DNA from: Alopecurus myosuroides
Taxonomy: Eukaryota; Streptophyta; Magnoliopsida; Poales; Poaceae
Reading direction: 5' to 3'
Length of the DNA: 64,000 nt
NCBI GenBank assembly: GCA_028641055.1
Contig: CM054060.1
Span: 298,194,462-298,258,461 of the forward strand
Under the pieces are notes generated by a model, which saw nothing but the letters and a program-made list of their open reading frames with translations, ran no database searches and was not told the DNA's origin. This document shows, piece by piece, positions 1 through 11,548 of this stretch; position 1 is the stretch's first letter; the number at the start of each line of letters is the position of its first letter. The position numbers and the translations under genes are program-made.

Positions 1-900
1 TCCTCCATTGTTGACCTTGGAAAGCTTGCCCCTCTCTCAATTCCTCCCATGATTCTTGCATATCTTTGAGGGAAAAGAGAGAGGAGATCTAGATCTACAT
101 TTCCTCCAATCCATCTTCCTTCTTAGTGAGGGAAACCTAGTAGATCTTGATCTTGGAGTTCTTGGTGTTTCTCCTCCATTGTTCTTCCTCTCTTATTCCC
201 CCATAAGCATTTGTTGCTTTGTTGGAATTTGAGAGTGAAGGATTTGAGCACTTGTGCTCTTGCCATTTGCATCGGTTGCATCGGTTTGCTCTCTCCACGA
301 GGATTCGTGGAAGTTGAAAGTTTGTGAGCTTGTTACTCTTGGGTCTTGGACCCTAGACGACTTGTGGTGTTCTTGGGAGCCTCCAATTGAGTTGTGGATG
401 CGTGCCCCAAGATTGTGGTGACACCGAGAGCCTCCAATTAAGTTGTGGATGCGTGCCTCGGATTTGAAGGTTGCCATTAGTGGAAGGTGAACTAGGCCTT
501 TGTGGCGGAAGTTCATCGGAGAATAGGGTGAGGCCTTTGTGGCGTTGAGTAGGCCTTCGTGGTGAGCTCACACCCCTCCAACGAGACGTACTCCCCTTTG
601 TGGGAGGAACTCGGGAATACATCTTCGTCTCCGTGTGCCTCGGTTATTTCTATACCTGAGCTTTTTACTTATGCAATTTACATTGTGATAGCCTTCGAGC
701 TTGAAGTTATATATCTTGCTATCACCTTGTTACTCGTATTGCTTAGCATAAGTTGTTGGTGCATCTAGTTGGCCATAGAATATTTAGGTTGTATGCTTGT
801 TAATTTAAACACCTAGTTTATTTCCGCATTTAGCAAGCCTTAACCGGAAAAGTTTTAATCGCCTATTCACCCCCCTCTAGGCGACGTTGTTGTCCGTTCA
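1..900 (+). repeat. 5' LTR of copy A, R/U5 end only
   Basis: This is a near-identical direct repeat of 8559-9456, ending in TTCA just before the primer binding site. It lacks U3 because the window starts inside the LTR. It contains a 51-bp tandem duplication (about 378-456, each unit with CCTCCAATT and GTTGTGGATGCGTGCC) and three spaced copies of AGGCCTT-GTGG (about 495-565). Confidence 0.95.
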
Positions 901-902
901 AT

Positions 903-914
903 TGGTATCAGAGC
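903..914 (+). other. Primer binding site, initiator tRNA-Met type
   Basis: TGGTATCAGAGC lies two bases after the LTR end. It is the usual plant primer binding site complementary to the 3' end of initiator methionine tRNA. Confidence 0.9.
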
Positions 915-954
915 CTCGTCTCTCTTTATTAGGCTTTTCATCCTAGAGAGTACG

Positions 955-3251
955 ATGTCGTTTAGAGAAATAGAGCATGGTCCCGCTTTTATATTCTATG
1001 GTAGAAATTATGATGCTTGGAAAATTCGCATTCTTAATTTTCTTGAGGACATGGGTCCAAAGTATGTTAAGAGAATTGTAGATATGGATTTTCCTCCTCT
1101 AAAGGATTCTCAAGATTTATCTTTAGAGGATAAGTAAAACTCTTATCTCGATAATCTTGTATCTAATGGTCTCTTGTGCATTTTGAGCGATGTAGTTATT
1201 GAATCAATCAAGCCTTTTCGGAATGCTCATGAGCTATGGACAAAACTTCAAGATATATATGATGTGTACAATATTATTGAGGATGATTGTTCTCCATCCA
1301 CTTCCGGCCGTGATGAGTTCACATCTTTCTCCACTCCACCAACATGTGATTTGTCACAAGGTAATGATATGGTGAGTGGTGATAGAAATTGCATTGTGGA
1401 TAGTGAATTTGCTATTGACTATACTTCATCCCTATCCCATTGCAATGATCTATCTCTGGACTTAATATCTTCTAGCACTCAAAATTCCATGCATGCTAGT
1501 GTTGATAGTCCTTGCATATCATGTAATAGTTGTTCAACTAAATCTCATGATGATATGCTTCCTATGTCTTGTTTACATGAAAACAATGCTTCCATTTCCT
1601 CTAGTACTTGTGTGGCTAACAATGTAGAGGAATCCCATTTTTTGTGGAACAAGACATGGACCTTAATGGCACTTCTAGTATATCTTCATCATCGCCATCC
1701 ATTTCTCATATGTGCCTTATGGCTAGGGATTCAAAGGTATCTCCGCCTTTGGAACCCACTACATCTTGTGATGATGAGGATGAGGATGAGGATGAGGATA
1801 TATTATATGGAGAGTTTGAGGATGAAGTCTCTTTAATGGAGAAGGGTGAGTTGGTTCTTCTATATCTCCCTAAAGGTAGTAAAGCTATCACTCCTTTTAG
1901 TGAAATAATGGCTTTTACTATTTATAGCGCTAAAATCATTGAAAAGAAAGGTGAGATTGAAAGAAGTGATGCCAATAAAAAGGCATCCCTCACTATGTCT
2001 CTTGAGGAAGAGTATGAGCTCCGAGTTACTCTTGAGGAGAAACTTGAATCTATCGAGGAGCTCTATAATGAACAAATAGCCTATCTCACTAAAGCACGTG
2101 ACCATACCAAAGCTAAATATAAAGTGCTTAAAAATGAAAAGGTTCAATTTGTTGTTGGAAATGCTAATCTAATTGAGGAAAACTCTAGGTTAAATAATGA
2201 GCTTGCCAAGTTATCTTCTTCTATTTCTAATGATGCTTGTGCTACTAACTCCACATCTTGTGAAGCATCTATTTTGAAGGAGAATGTTGAGCTAAGGGCT
2301 CAACTTGAGTTAATGACTAGCAAGTGTGGGAAATTGGAAGAGAGTCATGAAAAGCTATCTAGCTCTCATGAGGATCTTCTAGCATCCCATACCAAGCTAA
2401 AATTAGCTCTTGAGGCTATCACTACAAAGGTAACATCTTGTGAGCCTCATGTAGTAACTAGAACAATCTCTTCTATTAATGATATATTGCCTTGTTCTAG
2501 TATTAGTAACTCATCCTCTCATAATGTTTCTACATCTTGTGATGAGTTGCTTTCCTTGCCTTGTTGCTCTAACAATGAATCATCTACTTCCTCTAGCTCT
2601 TGTGTTGATTCTAACCATGTAGAGGAAATTAAAGAGCTCAAGTCCCAAGTCACTTCTTTGAAGAAAGACTTGGAAAAGAGTCATGAAGGGAGTTCCACCC
2701 TTGACAAGATGTTGAGAGTGCGAAGACTTCCCAATGACAAGAGTGGACTTGGATTCAACTCCAATATCAATAACAAGTCTAAGGTTGACAAGAAGAAGGG
2801 CCAAGAACAAGTAAAAGATACGGCCAAGATTATTTGCTTCAAGTGCAAGATTGAAGGGCACCATGTTAGATCTTGCCCTTTGAAGAAGAAGTCTCTAAGT
2901 GAGAAGCAACTAGGGAAGCGGCCTCTTGTTCAATCTCATGCTCAACCACGAGTTGAACAATGACCACTTCCTAAGAAGACTCAAGCCAATGCTCCTCAAG
3001 TTGAGGAGCCTATTAAGAAGAAAGAGAAGAGTCAATGTTGCTACCTTTGTCGTGAGAAGGGACACCTTGCTTCTTCATGCACTAATGGTACATTATCCAA
3101 CCCTATCCTTGTTGATGATGTTTATTCCATTCGGAAGGATAATGTGGGCAATGTGTTTGCCAAGTTTGTTGGTACTCAAAGTGGTGTCAAGAAAAGAACC
3201 ATTTGGGTTGCCAAACCTATTGTGACTAACCTCTTAGGACCCAACTTTGAT
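955..3251 (+). pseudogene. Copia gag (capsid/nucleocapsid), broken
   Basis: The ATG at 955 begins a copia-type gag N-terminus (motif YGRNYDAWKIRILNFLE), which would package element RNA into cytoplasmic particles. The frame stops with TAA at 1135-1137, continues in the same frame to about 1640, then shifts at a T-run near 1638. The long segment 1644-2963 has an acidic Asp/Glu run, heptad-rich coiled coil (about 1980-2680) and a CCHC knuckle (CFKCKIEGHHVRSC). A TGA at 2961-2963 precedes a second knuckle (CYLCREKGHLASSC, about 3038-3080) in the same frame. An extra C at 3240-3243 relative to copy E shifts the last codons, giving a stop at 3249-3251. No protease, integrase or RT follows. Four lesions make it non-coding as it stands. 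Confidence 0.85.
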
Positions 3252-3275
3252 GGGGACCAACAAGCTCAAACTTGA

Positions 3276-6200
3276 TCAATAGGTGTTGTTGGAGGGCATT
3301 GGAGACTTGGCTATTTCATGAAGAATTAAGGGATCTTCTTCAATTATATTTCCTCAAGCCAAGTCACTTGGATTATATATATCTCTTGCCCATTGTTCCT
3401 CCAAGCGGTAACTTGTATTTAATTCTATATACATTGAAAGTTGCTTGCTCCCTTGCATATGTTAGTTTTGTTTCTAGCATGTGTTTGTATATGTTGTGCT
3501 TCCTACTCACCTATCTTGAGTAATCTAGTTATGTTTGTTGGTTTGCACTCCATGTACTTGTGTTCTTTGTGTTGAGCCTTCATTACTTTCATTGCTTATC
3601 TTAGTTGGCTCTTTGGGAGATTAATGGACTATCCCATTTTGGGGGAGTAATATGCTTTGCACTTTACTATCCTAAAATGTGTGTACATGAGGAATACCAC
3701 TTAGTGTTGATATATCAATATTATCTATTCTCTATGTGGTATGTCATTCTCATGAGAAATTCATTTCTAAATGTCCATTAACTTTCTCTAGTTGAATTTA
3801 TTTTCTTTGCCTCTTGTTAAAAAAAAATGGATTATCACATTATGGGGGAGTAATAAGCTATGTGCATATTACAAGCCTAGAAAATGTGAACATGTGAGGT
3901 ATTGCCACCTAGAGTTGATATTCTAGTTATCTTGTTCCTAAGTGGCATGTTTCTCAAACAAGTTCCATATTTTCTTAAAAATATCTTGTGTCTCTCTTCT
4001 TTGGTATCTTGTTTGTAAGAGAGTTTCTTGTTGCCTTGCTTTTTCGAGTTTTATTTAAAGCCTTCAAGAATCTCTATCTAAGCATGTTTTTCTTATTCCT
4101 ATCTTTTTCCACATGATGTTTTGTGAATATGATTGTGAACCAATCTACCACCGAGACATATCTCCATACATCTCTTGTCTTTGACAAGTTATAATAATTT
4201 TTGGTAAGTGTATTGATCATATTTACTTTGGCCTTGCTCTAAAAATTCCTTGTTTCTTGCCAATGTTTTGTTTGGTTTAACTCCTTTGTGTCTTCCTTGC
4301 TCTACTCAAAATTTGTTTTATGCTTTATGGAGTTAGGAAAAGCAATGATCCCATACTTGTGCACTTATGGTCAAAGTCATACTTCTTTGGGTTGCACTAT
4401 TCTTGGGGAAGCTATCCTACATTGAGTAGATCACCGTTCTTTAAATTAGTATTGCATCTAATTGATTTTATTTAAACATGACTAGTGTTTGAATATATAT
4501 GGAGAGTAATGATTCCATTGTGTGCATTTTGTATTCAAATGCAAGATAATAAATAATGCACTATTATTGGAAGAACTATCCTATATGCGTTTGAACACTT
4601 GTTGTCTTTAAATTTGCATTTTATCCCAATGACTTGTCTCTTTGAAAGACGAACATTTTTCGTCTTGGTACTTTGTGTGCTATCATGAAAAGTGTAGAGG
4701 GTTTGTTTATTCTTTGATGTTTTTTGGTATCTTCTCTATTTGGTTTCCTCTATCATGTGTTGATTTGGGTCTTGATATAATTTGGACAATTCTCTTTCTT
4801 TTCACTCTTGTGAGTGGCTTCTTGGTTTAATTGGTTCTTTTTCCAATTTGTATCTTGTTTTGGTTATTTAAAGTTTTGTGCATGCATACTTACTATATAG
4901 ATATTTTGGCATGCTTACTTTCGTTGATCCAATATATAGGATAAACTCCATCAAATCCTAAATGGATAAGATGTGCATGAAATTCATATTCATATTAATA
5001 TGCACATATTTATGTGGAGTTTGTCCTATGTATTGTAGTTGTTCTAACTATTTTGGACCCAATGAGTTTGGGTACCATTTTTGTACTTGAATTTTTTTTT
5101 AGGTACAATGGAGATACATTGGTTGCTTGCTCCATTCATAAGGAAGGTGTTCTCACCATGGTATTATAGGAGTCAAGCTTCGATGATTATCAAACTCACA
5201 TCCTCTTCATCACCAATGTCATCTCGGTAACAAGTATCTATCTCATGCATACATTTCTAGCTTTCAACTTTGTGTAGGTTGCATCTTGGCATGATTTCCC
5301 TTTGTGGCATTTCATTTGGTTCTTGCAAATGTCTTATTAAAAGCATCTTTATTGCAACTATGAGTAAGCCGGGATGATTACATACTAAGGGGATATTTAT
5401 AATCATTTTCATGATTCACCAATCCCAAGTATATTAATCTAGCAACTTCTACTTGAAGTCTCTCATATGCAATATTGATGAATTCTCAAAAACCATTTGA
5501 ATCTTTTGTGATATGCGTTACCTTTCTCGAAGCATTCCAACTATCACTTTTCCCTTGTGATATTTGTGATGCTTTGATGAGTTTTGTGTGTTCATCTATA
5601 TCCCCTTAAGATTAAACTAAGCTTAGTGATTTGCTTTCAAGCAAAAGTCTTATTGGTATATTAATGAACCTCTCTTGGATACCATGTTCTTCACCTTTGT
5701 ACCTATTTTGTATGTGCATGTTTCTTTGTGGATATATAACTTTGTGATTGTTGTCCACTTAGAAACTTATACACACGATAATAGTTACATCTTTAATTGA
5801 TATTCTATTTCTTTAGTGACCACATTTTATTGCTTTATATTCCTTGGTGGCTCCTAAAAGGCACAAGCTTTGCTTTTCTTTTGGTATTCCTTTTCCATCT
5901 TAATAAGCTTGTGGACCTATGTGTTTTATCACTTGATGGTTTGTGTGTATGGGAAAGACATGATATGCACTATGTGCCTTATATATTGAAAGACTATGTT
6001 GATGATTCTATCATCCTATTAGTCTCGTAAAAATGTTTTTCCTTGTCACACGCATCTATTTCGGTTGAGTAAGTTTTTATTTGTCACTTTTTGATCTTCA
6101 TTGCTCAACTTTTGTTTGTTTGCAAGTTGCTTTGCTTCATTTCCAATCTATTCTCTTGCTCTTGTTTGTGTTCAAAATTATCTAGAATGGAGTGATGATT

Positions 6201-6704
6201 CCATGTCGTGCACACTATATAGTAATTCAAATCTAACATTGTGCATGTACCTTGGGGAGTTCCCTCTTGATTTTCTAGAACACTTGGTTGATCTCATCAA
6301 AATATTGATTTTGGTCAATCGGTTTTTCGGATCCTTTGGTTGGTTGCTTCTTTGTGAAAGTTTCCTTCAATTTGACTTTGCTTGTAAACCTCTGGATCCT
6401 CAATATAGTTTGATCTCCCTCCATCTATTCATATTTGGAGATATGCACTTGATTTCACTCATATCATGAGGAATGCATACACTATGGGGGAGCTCTTACT
6501 ATATTGGCCTTCTAATCTTTTTACCCATTTTGGCAATGGATGCCAATGGGGGAGAAGTTTAGAGGGTTTAAGGGAATTTGGTTTATGCTTTAGTTTCGTT
6601 CTTAAGCATTTGTCTTTCCATGCTATTGCATCCTTGCTCTTGTTTAGCATGTTTGCTTCATTCATCATATAAACCCTCGTAAAAAGGGATTGTCATCAAT
6701 TACC
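3276..6704 (+). other. Non-coding interior of copy A where pol would be expected
   Basis: AT-rich sequence with only short chance ORFs and no retrotransposon enzyme motif. It contains diverged modules: 3626-3770 resembles 3830-3970 (each with a TGGGGGAGTAAT core), and 4335-4440 loosely resembles 4505-4600. Several TGGGGGAG motifs resembling the polypurine tract recur near 3641, 3844, 6485 and 6546. The reverse complement of much of this stretch is in copy E at 59929-62840. Confidence 0.7.
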
Positions 6705-6718
6705 AAAATGGGGGAGAT
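6705..6718 (+). other. Polypurine tract of copy A
   Basis: AAAATGGGGGAGAT directly abuts the 3' LTR, the usual plus-strand priming position. The equivalent tract in copy E is at 48785-48800 on the other strand. Confidence 0.85.
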
Positions 6719-8156
6719 TGAAAGTGCATGGTTCCCCCATATGTGGTTTTGGTAATTAATGACAATCCTTATGGACTAATGTTTGCATTGAGTTATCCTT
6801 GTAGATCTTGTCAATAGGAAATAATGGAGTTCATGTGTTGAACTCTATTAGCTTCCTTGATGGCCATTGTTACATTCAAGGATTTATATGAAGAATGGTC
6901 ATGGTTTGAGTTGAGCTTATTGTTAGTATGTCTTGAATAAAAGTATTAGGTGATCTTTCATTATCATCTTCAAGACATCATCATTTGAAGTGAGAAGCAA
7001 AGATACAAGGTTGATCAAGCTAGTGATCAACACACAAAGCTACAAGTTGTACCAAGTGGGATTGTGTATCTCATGGTATGGTAAGCAATTGTCAATATAG
7101 CTTTGTGAACTAACCCATGATATGTGTGTGTTGCATCTCTATGTGTGGTTAGGTATCTTTCCATGGGCATGAACCAAAAGGAAGATTTCATATTGCCTAT
7201 GGTCTATGTCCTCGTCAAGCGGTGTTTGTCATCTAGCTTGACGTGGAAGCTCAAGTGAAGCATCTAGAAGATATCCTATGCTTGATGCTTGCCACCCATT
7301 TGGAGATTGTGGTCTTATGAAGATTTGCCGAAAGGTCTCTCCCATAATGGTGTATGGGGGAGCTAGTCTCTCCCATAATGGTGTATGGGGTAGCAACTTG
7401 CAAGTCTTCATCAAGCGGAGTTTGTGCTAGCAAGCGCAATCAAGAAAGAAGATCCTACTTGAGAGAGTCAAGATCGTCATCATCTACCTCAAGTTGAATG
7501 CTCAAGGTAAAGGTATAATCTTGATAGGTTTTCTATTTTACCGGTCTCGTGTCTTTGGGAGACCGGGTTATAGGATAGATAGTCGTACTATCAAGAGGGG
7601 CTCTCAAGTGAGTAACTCGATCGAATCATTATGGAGAGCTCAAACCTTTGCATACTTTGCATATCATCTTTCTTGGTTCTTATTTGGCTTTTGTCTCCTT
7701 TGGGTTTTAGTGCTTGTCGTGATCTTCATGACAAGCCTTTGTTTCTCGAAAACGGATTTCGTAAGAAAAACTTGTTGCGTTTTCGGTGGAGAAAATATGC
7801 GGTTCAGCTTTGAGAATGTTTCCACACCTTCCATGTGTGGTAACTTCTCCATTCATTTTTGTTTGGATACTCCTTGCTGTTATCTTTCCAACCCAATTGG
7901 ATTCACCTCTTTCGGAGTTCATCCGCAAAAGTTTTGTTCGTCTCGGTGATGGAGGTTTTACCGGTTGTTCCTTTTAGAGAGGTTAAACCTTTCAACATTT
8001 GGTTTTATTTTCCATTGTTGGTCAGTGATGTTTCTCTGCATGATCTTGTAGAGTTTTTCATTGCGAACTCAACGAGCCAAAGATCATCGAAAACGGAGTC
8101 CGGACGCAAAAGTTATGAGTGTTTTAGTATTGATGTTTCTGCAGTTTTTCGCCAGT

Positions 8157-8452
8157 CCGGAGTCTCCGGACTTAGGGCCGGAATCTCCGGTAGTCCGGAG
8201 TCTCCGGTGTGCAGTCCGGAGTCTCCGGTGTGCAGTCCGGAGTCTCCGGACCAAAAACTCCCCCAAGGGTTGCTCCCTTGTTGCCACTCACTGTATAGGG
8301 TCCGGAGAGTGTCCCGAGTCTCCGGTTCAGGCCGGAGTCTCCGGTCTTCAGGCCAGAGTCTCCGGTGTGGATTGTTTTCTGTGTAGGAACTTGTGTTTGC
8401 GAGTATGGTGTCGCGCACTGGACTCACACCGGAGACTTACCGGAGTCTCCGG
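8157..8452 (+). repeat. Cluster of 13-bp palindromes CCGGAGTCTCCGG in LTR A promoter region
   Basis: Exact copies start at 8157, 8194, 8215, 8237, 8332 and 8440, with degenerate copies between (about 8178, 8318, 8354). Each is CCGGAG, one central base, CTCCGG. Three copies near 8194-8249 are spaced 21-22 bp apart. The cluster ends about 40 bp before the TATA box, so a role as upstream promoter sites is plausible but unproven. Confidence 0.9.
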
Positions 8453-8490
8453 TGTAAGTTTTCCTGCAACGGCTCTTTTTCATGGGAACC

Positions 8491-8500
8491 TATAAATAGG
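8491..8500 (+). promoter_or_regulatory. TATA box of LTR A
   Basis: TATAAATAGG stands after the palindrome cluster and before a CT-rich leader. It is the best candidate core promoter; transcription would start roughly 25-35 bases downstream. Confidence 0.7.
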
Positions 8501-9456
8501 CCCCCTTTCTTCCCCAAAGAGCTAGGTCTTCTAAGCACGAATTTTTCCCCTCTCTCTCCTCCATTGTTGACCTTGGAAAGCTTGCCCCTCTCTCAATTCC
8601 TCCCATGATTCTTGCATATCTTTGAGGGAAAAGAGAGAGGAGATCTAGATCTACATTTCCTCCAATCCATCTTCCTTCTTAGTGAGGGAAACCTAGTAGA
8701 TCTTGATCTTGGAGTTCTTGGTGTTTCTCCTCCATTGTTCTTCCTCTCTTATTCCCCCATAAGCATTTGTTGCTTTGTTGAAATTTGAGAGTGAAGGATT
8801 TGAACACTTGTGCTCTTGCCATTTGCATCGGTTGCATCGGTTTGCTCTCTCCACGAGGATTCGTGGAAGTTGAAAGTTTGTGAGCTTGTTACTCTTGGGT
8901 CTTGGACCCTAGACGACTTGTGGTGTTCTTGGGAGCCTCCAATTGAGTTGTGGATGCGTGCCCCAAGATTGTGGTGACACCGAGAGCCTCCAATTAAGTT
9001 GTGGATGCGTGCCTCGGATTTGAAGGTTGCCATTAGTGGACGGTGAACTAGGCCTTTGTGGCGGAAGTTCATCGGAGAATAGGGTGAGGCCTTTGTGGCG
9101 TTGAGTAGGGCTTCGTGGTGAGCTCACACACCTCCAACGAGACGTACTCCCCTTTGTGGGAAGAACTCGGGAATACATCTTCGTCTCCGTGTGCCTCGGT
9201 TATTTCTATACCCGAGCTTTTTACTTATGCAATTTACATTGTGATAGCCTTCGAGCTTGAAGTTATATATCTTGCTATCACCTTGTTACTCGTATTGCTT
9301 AGCATAAGTTGTTGGTGCATCTAGTTGGCCATAGAATATTTATGTTGTATGCTTGTTAATTTAAACACCTAGTTTATTTCCGCATTTAGCAAGCCTTAAC
9401 CGGAAAAGTTTTAATCGCCTATTCACCCCCCTCTAGGCGACGTTGTTGTCCGTTCA

Positions 9457-10656
9457 ACACCTCCTTGGACTCGCCGGCGACGACGTGCATTGCGCCTTTG
9501 AAACACCAACCTTGGACAACGGCAAGCACCGGAGGAAAGTAATAAGGAACCTCACGCCAAGTCTCCAAACGCGATGCTCCCAAGGGAGGGACGACGTCGA
9601 GGACATCGCCATCACGCCGATTCACCAAATCTAGGCTTTCACCCGAAGACCTCAACCAAACCGAGAGAGGGCGAGGGAGATAGGACATACTTCAGCGACG
9701 CCTCCAAGGAGGGAGATAACGTCCACGGGCGCCATTGCCACCGGCACCGACTTAAGACGGGCAAGACTTTCGTCTATATGGCAACCTATCTCCCACCCTA
9801 CCCACCGGATTGGACTGGCCGTCCTTTTCTTACACACCGCCGCTGCCGCAGCACCCCGCCATTGTAGCCAATCATCGTGGACGGAAAGGCGCAGCCATCA
9901 TCCATGCGGCGCAGCCACCAACCATCCGCTCGCGAGGGCCGAAGCCGCCGCAACGGACAAGCACCCACGGCGCGCCAAGGCGCAGCCTTTCTTCCCCTTT
10001 CCGGCACGGACAGGAGCAATCGGCGCCGGCACACACCCGAGGCCGCCAAGCCACCGCAAGGGGGGAGACAGCGCGCACCGCAACCTACCACCGGGTGGTA
10101 GGTGCCCGCCGCAGAGCGCGTCACACGTACGCCGCAGCAACCGCCGGAGGTGGAGGGCGCGAGGACGAAGACGCCGCTGTGTGCAGCCGGGGGGTAGGGT
10201 GAGAGGAGGAGTAGGTCACGGGAGGCATCCTCTGCCGCCGAGGAAGGCTGCCGCACGCGCGCGTCGGCCGAGGCCCGCCAGGCCCGGATAGGGTCCAGAT
10301 CGGGCCCTCACGCCAACGCAGCGCATCAGGTGCCTGCCCACATCCATGGCCTCCCCGCCGATGGCCCCCGTCGCTCCTTCCGTCTCCTAGGCGCCTCGCA
10401 GGCAACCTCCCGTGCTGGGCTCACCTCCAGGCGAGCCGAGGCCGCACTGCTCCACGACAGGAACGGGGAAGTGAACGCCCCGCCGCCACCATCCTTGGGG
10501 CACGCCATGGGCGTTTGCCGGCGGCCACTCCGGCGGCGGCGAAGCGGGGGAGGAGGGGTTGAGGTGCTGGCGGCCGGCGGCTAGGGTTCCCCCCGTGTCG
10601 CCAGAGGAGGGCGACGCGAGGGGGAGGGGTAGAGGGCCTCAAAGCTGGCCTTTTCC
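9457..10656. other. Unassigned GC-rich segment
   Basis: Strongly GC- and CpG-rich stretch between LTR A and a reversed copia LTR. Open frames occur on both strands (the longest about 150 codons) but are Ala/Arg/Pro-rich overlapping shadows with no recognisable domain. Its right end, read on the minus strand, contains AACCCTAGCC near 10580, like a grass gene 5' leader or the 5' end of the retroposon at 23616-24908. It may be an exon or leader captured by a transposon; not resolved. Confidence 0.4.
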
Positions 10657-11110
10657 TGCATAAATGACATTACATAGCGAAAGATCTGTATATACATATG
10701 TTTGTTGGCACAGCCTCGGATAAACACACATACACGTGAGGGTGGATTCAGTCTCCAAACTGAAGAACCATGATGAACAGAGAAGACAGAGAGGCGATGG
10801 GTTTTGGCGATGCGAGAACTTTGCATCTTTTGGGGTTTTTCCTTTTATTCAGAGGAACACCAAACTCGACCTATTCCAACACTCTCCACGATCCTTTGTA
10901 CCGGCGCCTTCCCACTGACGAAATCGTGTGGAGCGATCCTGCAATAACGCTAACGCTACTGAATGTGTACAGGCACACGACCACATCCTACTTATTCTGA
11001 ACATGCAGGAGACTGAATCAAACTACAGCAGCAACAGACTTTGTCGTGCCTTAGAAAGAAACTAGCCAAATAAAAAAAAAACGACGTCTCAACATGCTTA
11101 ACTACTGACA
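10657..11110 (-). repeat. Copia 3' LTR (reverse orientation), copy 1
   Basis: Read on the minus strand it starts TGTCAGTAG after an AG-rich tract (AGGGAGAGAA) and ends TTATGCA, giving a 454-bp LTR with TG/CA ends. A second, interrupted copy is at 23271-24933. It lies directly downstream of a copia pol end (11111-11475), which fixes it as the 3' LTR. Confidence 0.75.
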
Positions 11111-11475
11111 TTCTCTCCCTTGCTAACTTAACTCTCCCTAAAGCCTTGGTCAACATGCTTAGGCCGCAACTGTCATCCCAATCCTCTGACTCATCTCTTC
11201 AAACTTAACTCTCCCTAAAGCCTTGGTCAAGATATCAGCCAGTTGATCTCCAGTTAGCGTGTTTCAATGTGCATGCTTCTCTCGTGTTAGACAAAATTCT
11301 TGCTTCATGATATAGCTGACTGATTGTCTACCTTAAGCACAATCTTGATGGCTGTCTCTCCAAACCGATCAACCAATAGATAAACAAGACAAATCCCTTA
11401 AAAGGCTGCTGAAGTAAGGATAGCTGCTATATATTCAGCCTGGCATGATGACAGAGCAACGATTTTTCAGTGTTC
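11111..11475 (-). pseudogene. Copia pol C-terminus (RNase H end), degenerate
   Basis: Minus-strand translation across several stops shows copia RNase H hallmarks: ALSSCQAEYIAA near 11460-11425, then VDNQSAI near 11310, and the terminal motif ADILTKALGR followed by a CQRIGM-like end near 11230-11160. The stretch AACTCTCCCTAAAGCCTTGG occurs twice (11130 and 11206), a local duplication. The rest of the element is missing to the right. RNase H would degrade the RNA strand during reverse transcription; this copy is dead. Confidence 0.75.
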
Positions 11476-11548
11476 CTCGTACCGAAGCGCTAGCACATTT
11501 TTTACTACCACCATGTGTTCTTCGGTAGGGAGCATCCTAATTATATAA

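Larger units (their letters stand above)
1..9456 (+). mobile_element. Gag-only Ty1/copia-type LTR retrotransposon, copy A (5' LTR truncated by window edge)
   Basis: Positions 1-900 repeat at 8559-9456, so they are the end of the 5' LTR and the end of the 3' LTR. A primer binding site follows the first LTR and a polypurine tract precedes the second, giving a 2738-bp LTR that starts TG and ends CA. The interior (901-6718) has a damaged gag with zinc knuckles and then about 3.4 kb with no pol motif. Copy E (30466-64000, minus strand) has the same plan, so the lack of pol is a family trait. About 8 mismatches in 898 compared LTR bases, counted by eye, indicate a young insertion. The coiled-coil gag and long LTRs resemble the SIRE/Maximus group; that placement is inference. 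Confidence 0.9.
6719..9456 (+). repeat. 3' LTR of copy A (2738 bp)
   Basis: Begins TGAAAGTGCATGG after the polypurine tract and ends TTCA. The last 898 bases match 1-900. It carries a palindrome cluster (8157-8452) and a TATA box (8491-8500). Short ORFs here (such as 7494-7949) are not conserved as proteins and are taken as chance. A target duplication cannot be tested because the left flank is outside the window. Confidence 0.93.

Noticed and set aside
4642..6672. Hydrophobic small frames in the interior of copy A, resembling an env-like protein
   Set aside because: Leu/Phe-rich translations of T-rich DNA, not conserved as frames in copy E.
8157..8452. CRISPR-like array
   Set aside because: Short palindromes with irregular spacing inside a plant LTR; no constant repeat/spacer pattern and no cas genes.
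7631..8495. Small frames with signal-peptide-like starts and Ser-Pro-Glu repeats in LTR A
   Set aside because: Repeats are translations of the CCGGAGTCTCCGG cluster; not coding.
9574..10642. Several overlapping GC-rich frames on both strands
   Set aside because: Composition-driven, mutually overlapping, with no domain or start context.
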